Part shown: one piece after another, positions 13,303 through 13,457 of the stretch | Position numbering within the stretch: the stretch's first letter is position 1 | Layout of the letters: each line of letters starts with the position of its first letter | Origin: Chloroflexota bacterium | Lineage (GTDB): Bacteria > Chloroflexota > Anaerolineae > UBA4142 | NCBI GenBank assembly: GCA_016199405.1 | Contig: JACQGS010000282.1 | Span: 1-13,457, forward strand | Reading direction: 5' to 3' | Length of the DNA stretch: 13,457 bases | The notes under the pieces: model-generated | What the model saw: only the letters and a program-made list of their open reading frames with translations | What the model was told of the DNA's origin: nothing | Database searches by the model: none | Program-made: the position numbers and the translations under genes

Positions 13303-13457
13303 ATGAATTTTCGCTCCCTTCTTGGAATATCATTCGTTTCGGTCGTCGGCTTGCTCGGATGTTTTGTGGTCGTCCTCACCGTTATGTTCGCGCTGTTTAT
13401 CGAACTTTTTCTGCCGTTCGGAAAACAGCAAGCCTGGGACTGGATGAAGGGAATCGA
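13303..13457 (+). CDS. N-terminal fragment of a membrane or secreted protein, cut by the window end
   Basis: An open frame from ATG 13303 runs to the last base (51 full codons). It encodes a short polar start (MNFRSLLG), then a long hydrophobic stretch (about residues 8-38, ISFVSVVGLLGCFVVVLTVM...) with a Cys at 20, followed by polar residues (GKQQAWDWMKGI). It could be a signal anchor or an atypical lipoprotein signal. No clear ribosome-binding site is visible. In similar clusters a secreted hydrolase or another secretion component often follows VirB4, but the fragment is too short to tell. Confidence 0.5.
   Translation, partial: MNFRSLLGISFVSVVGLLGCFVVVLTVMFALFIELFLPFGKQQAWDWMKGI

Overview
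The window looks like a fragment of a chromosome, or of an integrated element, from an uncultured Chloroflexota bacterium, probably Anaerolineae-like. I infer this from the style of the proteins, not from a marker gene. Clues are secreted lipoproteins made of an SH3-like domain plus long Thr/Pro tails (ATPTPT-type), a 'NLWWNIENVKEVYL...GVPGHG...VCP' Ig-like module that I associate with that phylum, and a PrgI / TraC-like / VirB4 gene order. Every supported gene is on the + strand, most are separated by a few bases or overlap, and there is no rRNA, tRNA, transposase or integrase in view.

Left part (1-6568), envelope and pseudopilin genes: a 5' leader with hairpins (1-267); a membrane-anchored protein of two duplicated domains (268-1161); a secreted protein with an extraordinary Trp/Tyr-rich heptad array (1200-2786); a TadE-like pseudopilin (about 2747-3193); a stand-alone HD-GYP c-di-GMP phosphodiesterase-type protein (3208-3807); a TadE/TadG-like protein (3800-4342); two tandem SH3 lipoproteins (4343-5149, 5163-6035); and an unrecognised polytopic membrane protein (6056-6568).

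Right part (6565-13185), a type IV secretion-like membrane complex: two tandem VirB2/TrbC-like small membrane proteins (6565-6834, 6849-7250); a VirB6/TrbL-like polytopic protein with a long soluble tail (7274-9568); a PrgI/VirB3-like protein (9712-10203); a TraC-like VirB4 N-terminal-domain protein (10586-11263); and a VirB4-like ATPase with Walker A and B motifs (11287-13185). A partial membrane protein (13303 onward) runs off the end. No VirD4 coupling protein, relaxase, VirB8/9/10 or TadA ATPase is visible, so the window does not say whether the machine moves DNA, exports protein or builds a pilus.

The most striking non-coding element is at 10206-10527, between the PrgI-like and TraC-like genes. 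It is an array of eight 18-bp palindromic sites (best copies TTTGTACGCGCGTACAAA and TTTATACGCGCGTATAAA) spaced 38-48 bp start to start, with a higher-order repeat of 127-130 bp. It ends exactly against a strong GGAGG ribosome-binding site that serves a possible 15-codon leader ORF (10542-10589), whose stop overlaps the TraC-like start as ATGA. This looks like a multi-site operator or nucleoprotein platform controlling the ATPase genes of the secretion machine, and it is my best candidate for something undescribed. The second is the aromatic heptad-repeat protein at 1200-2786.
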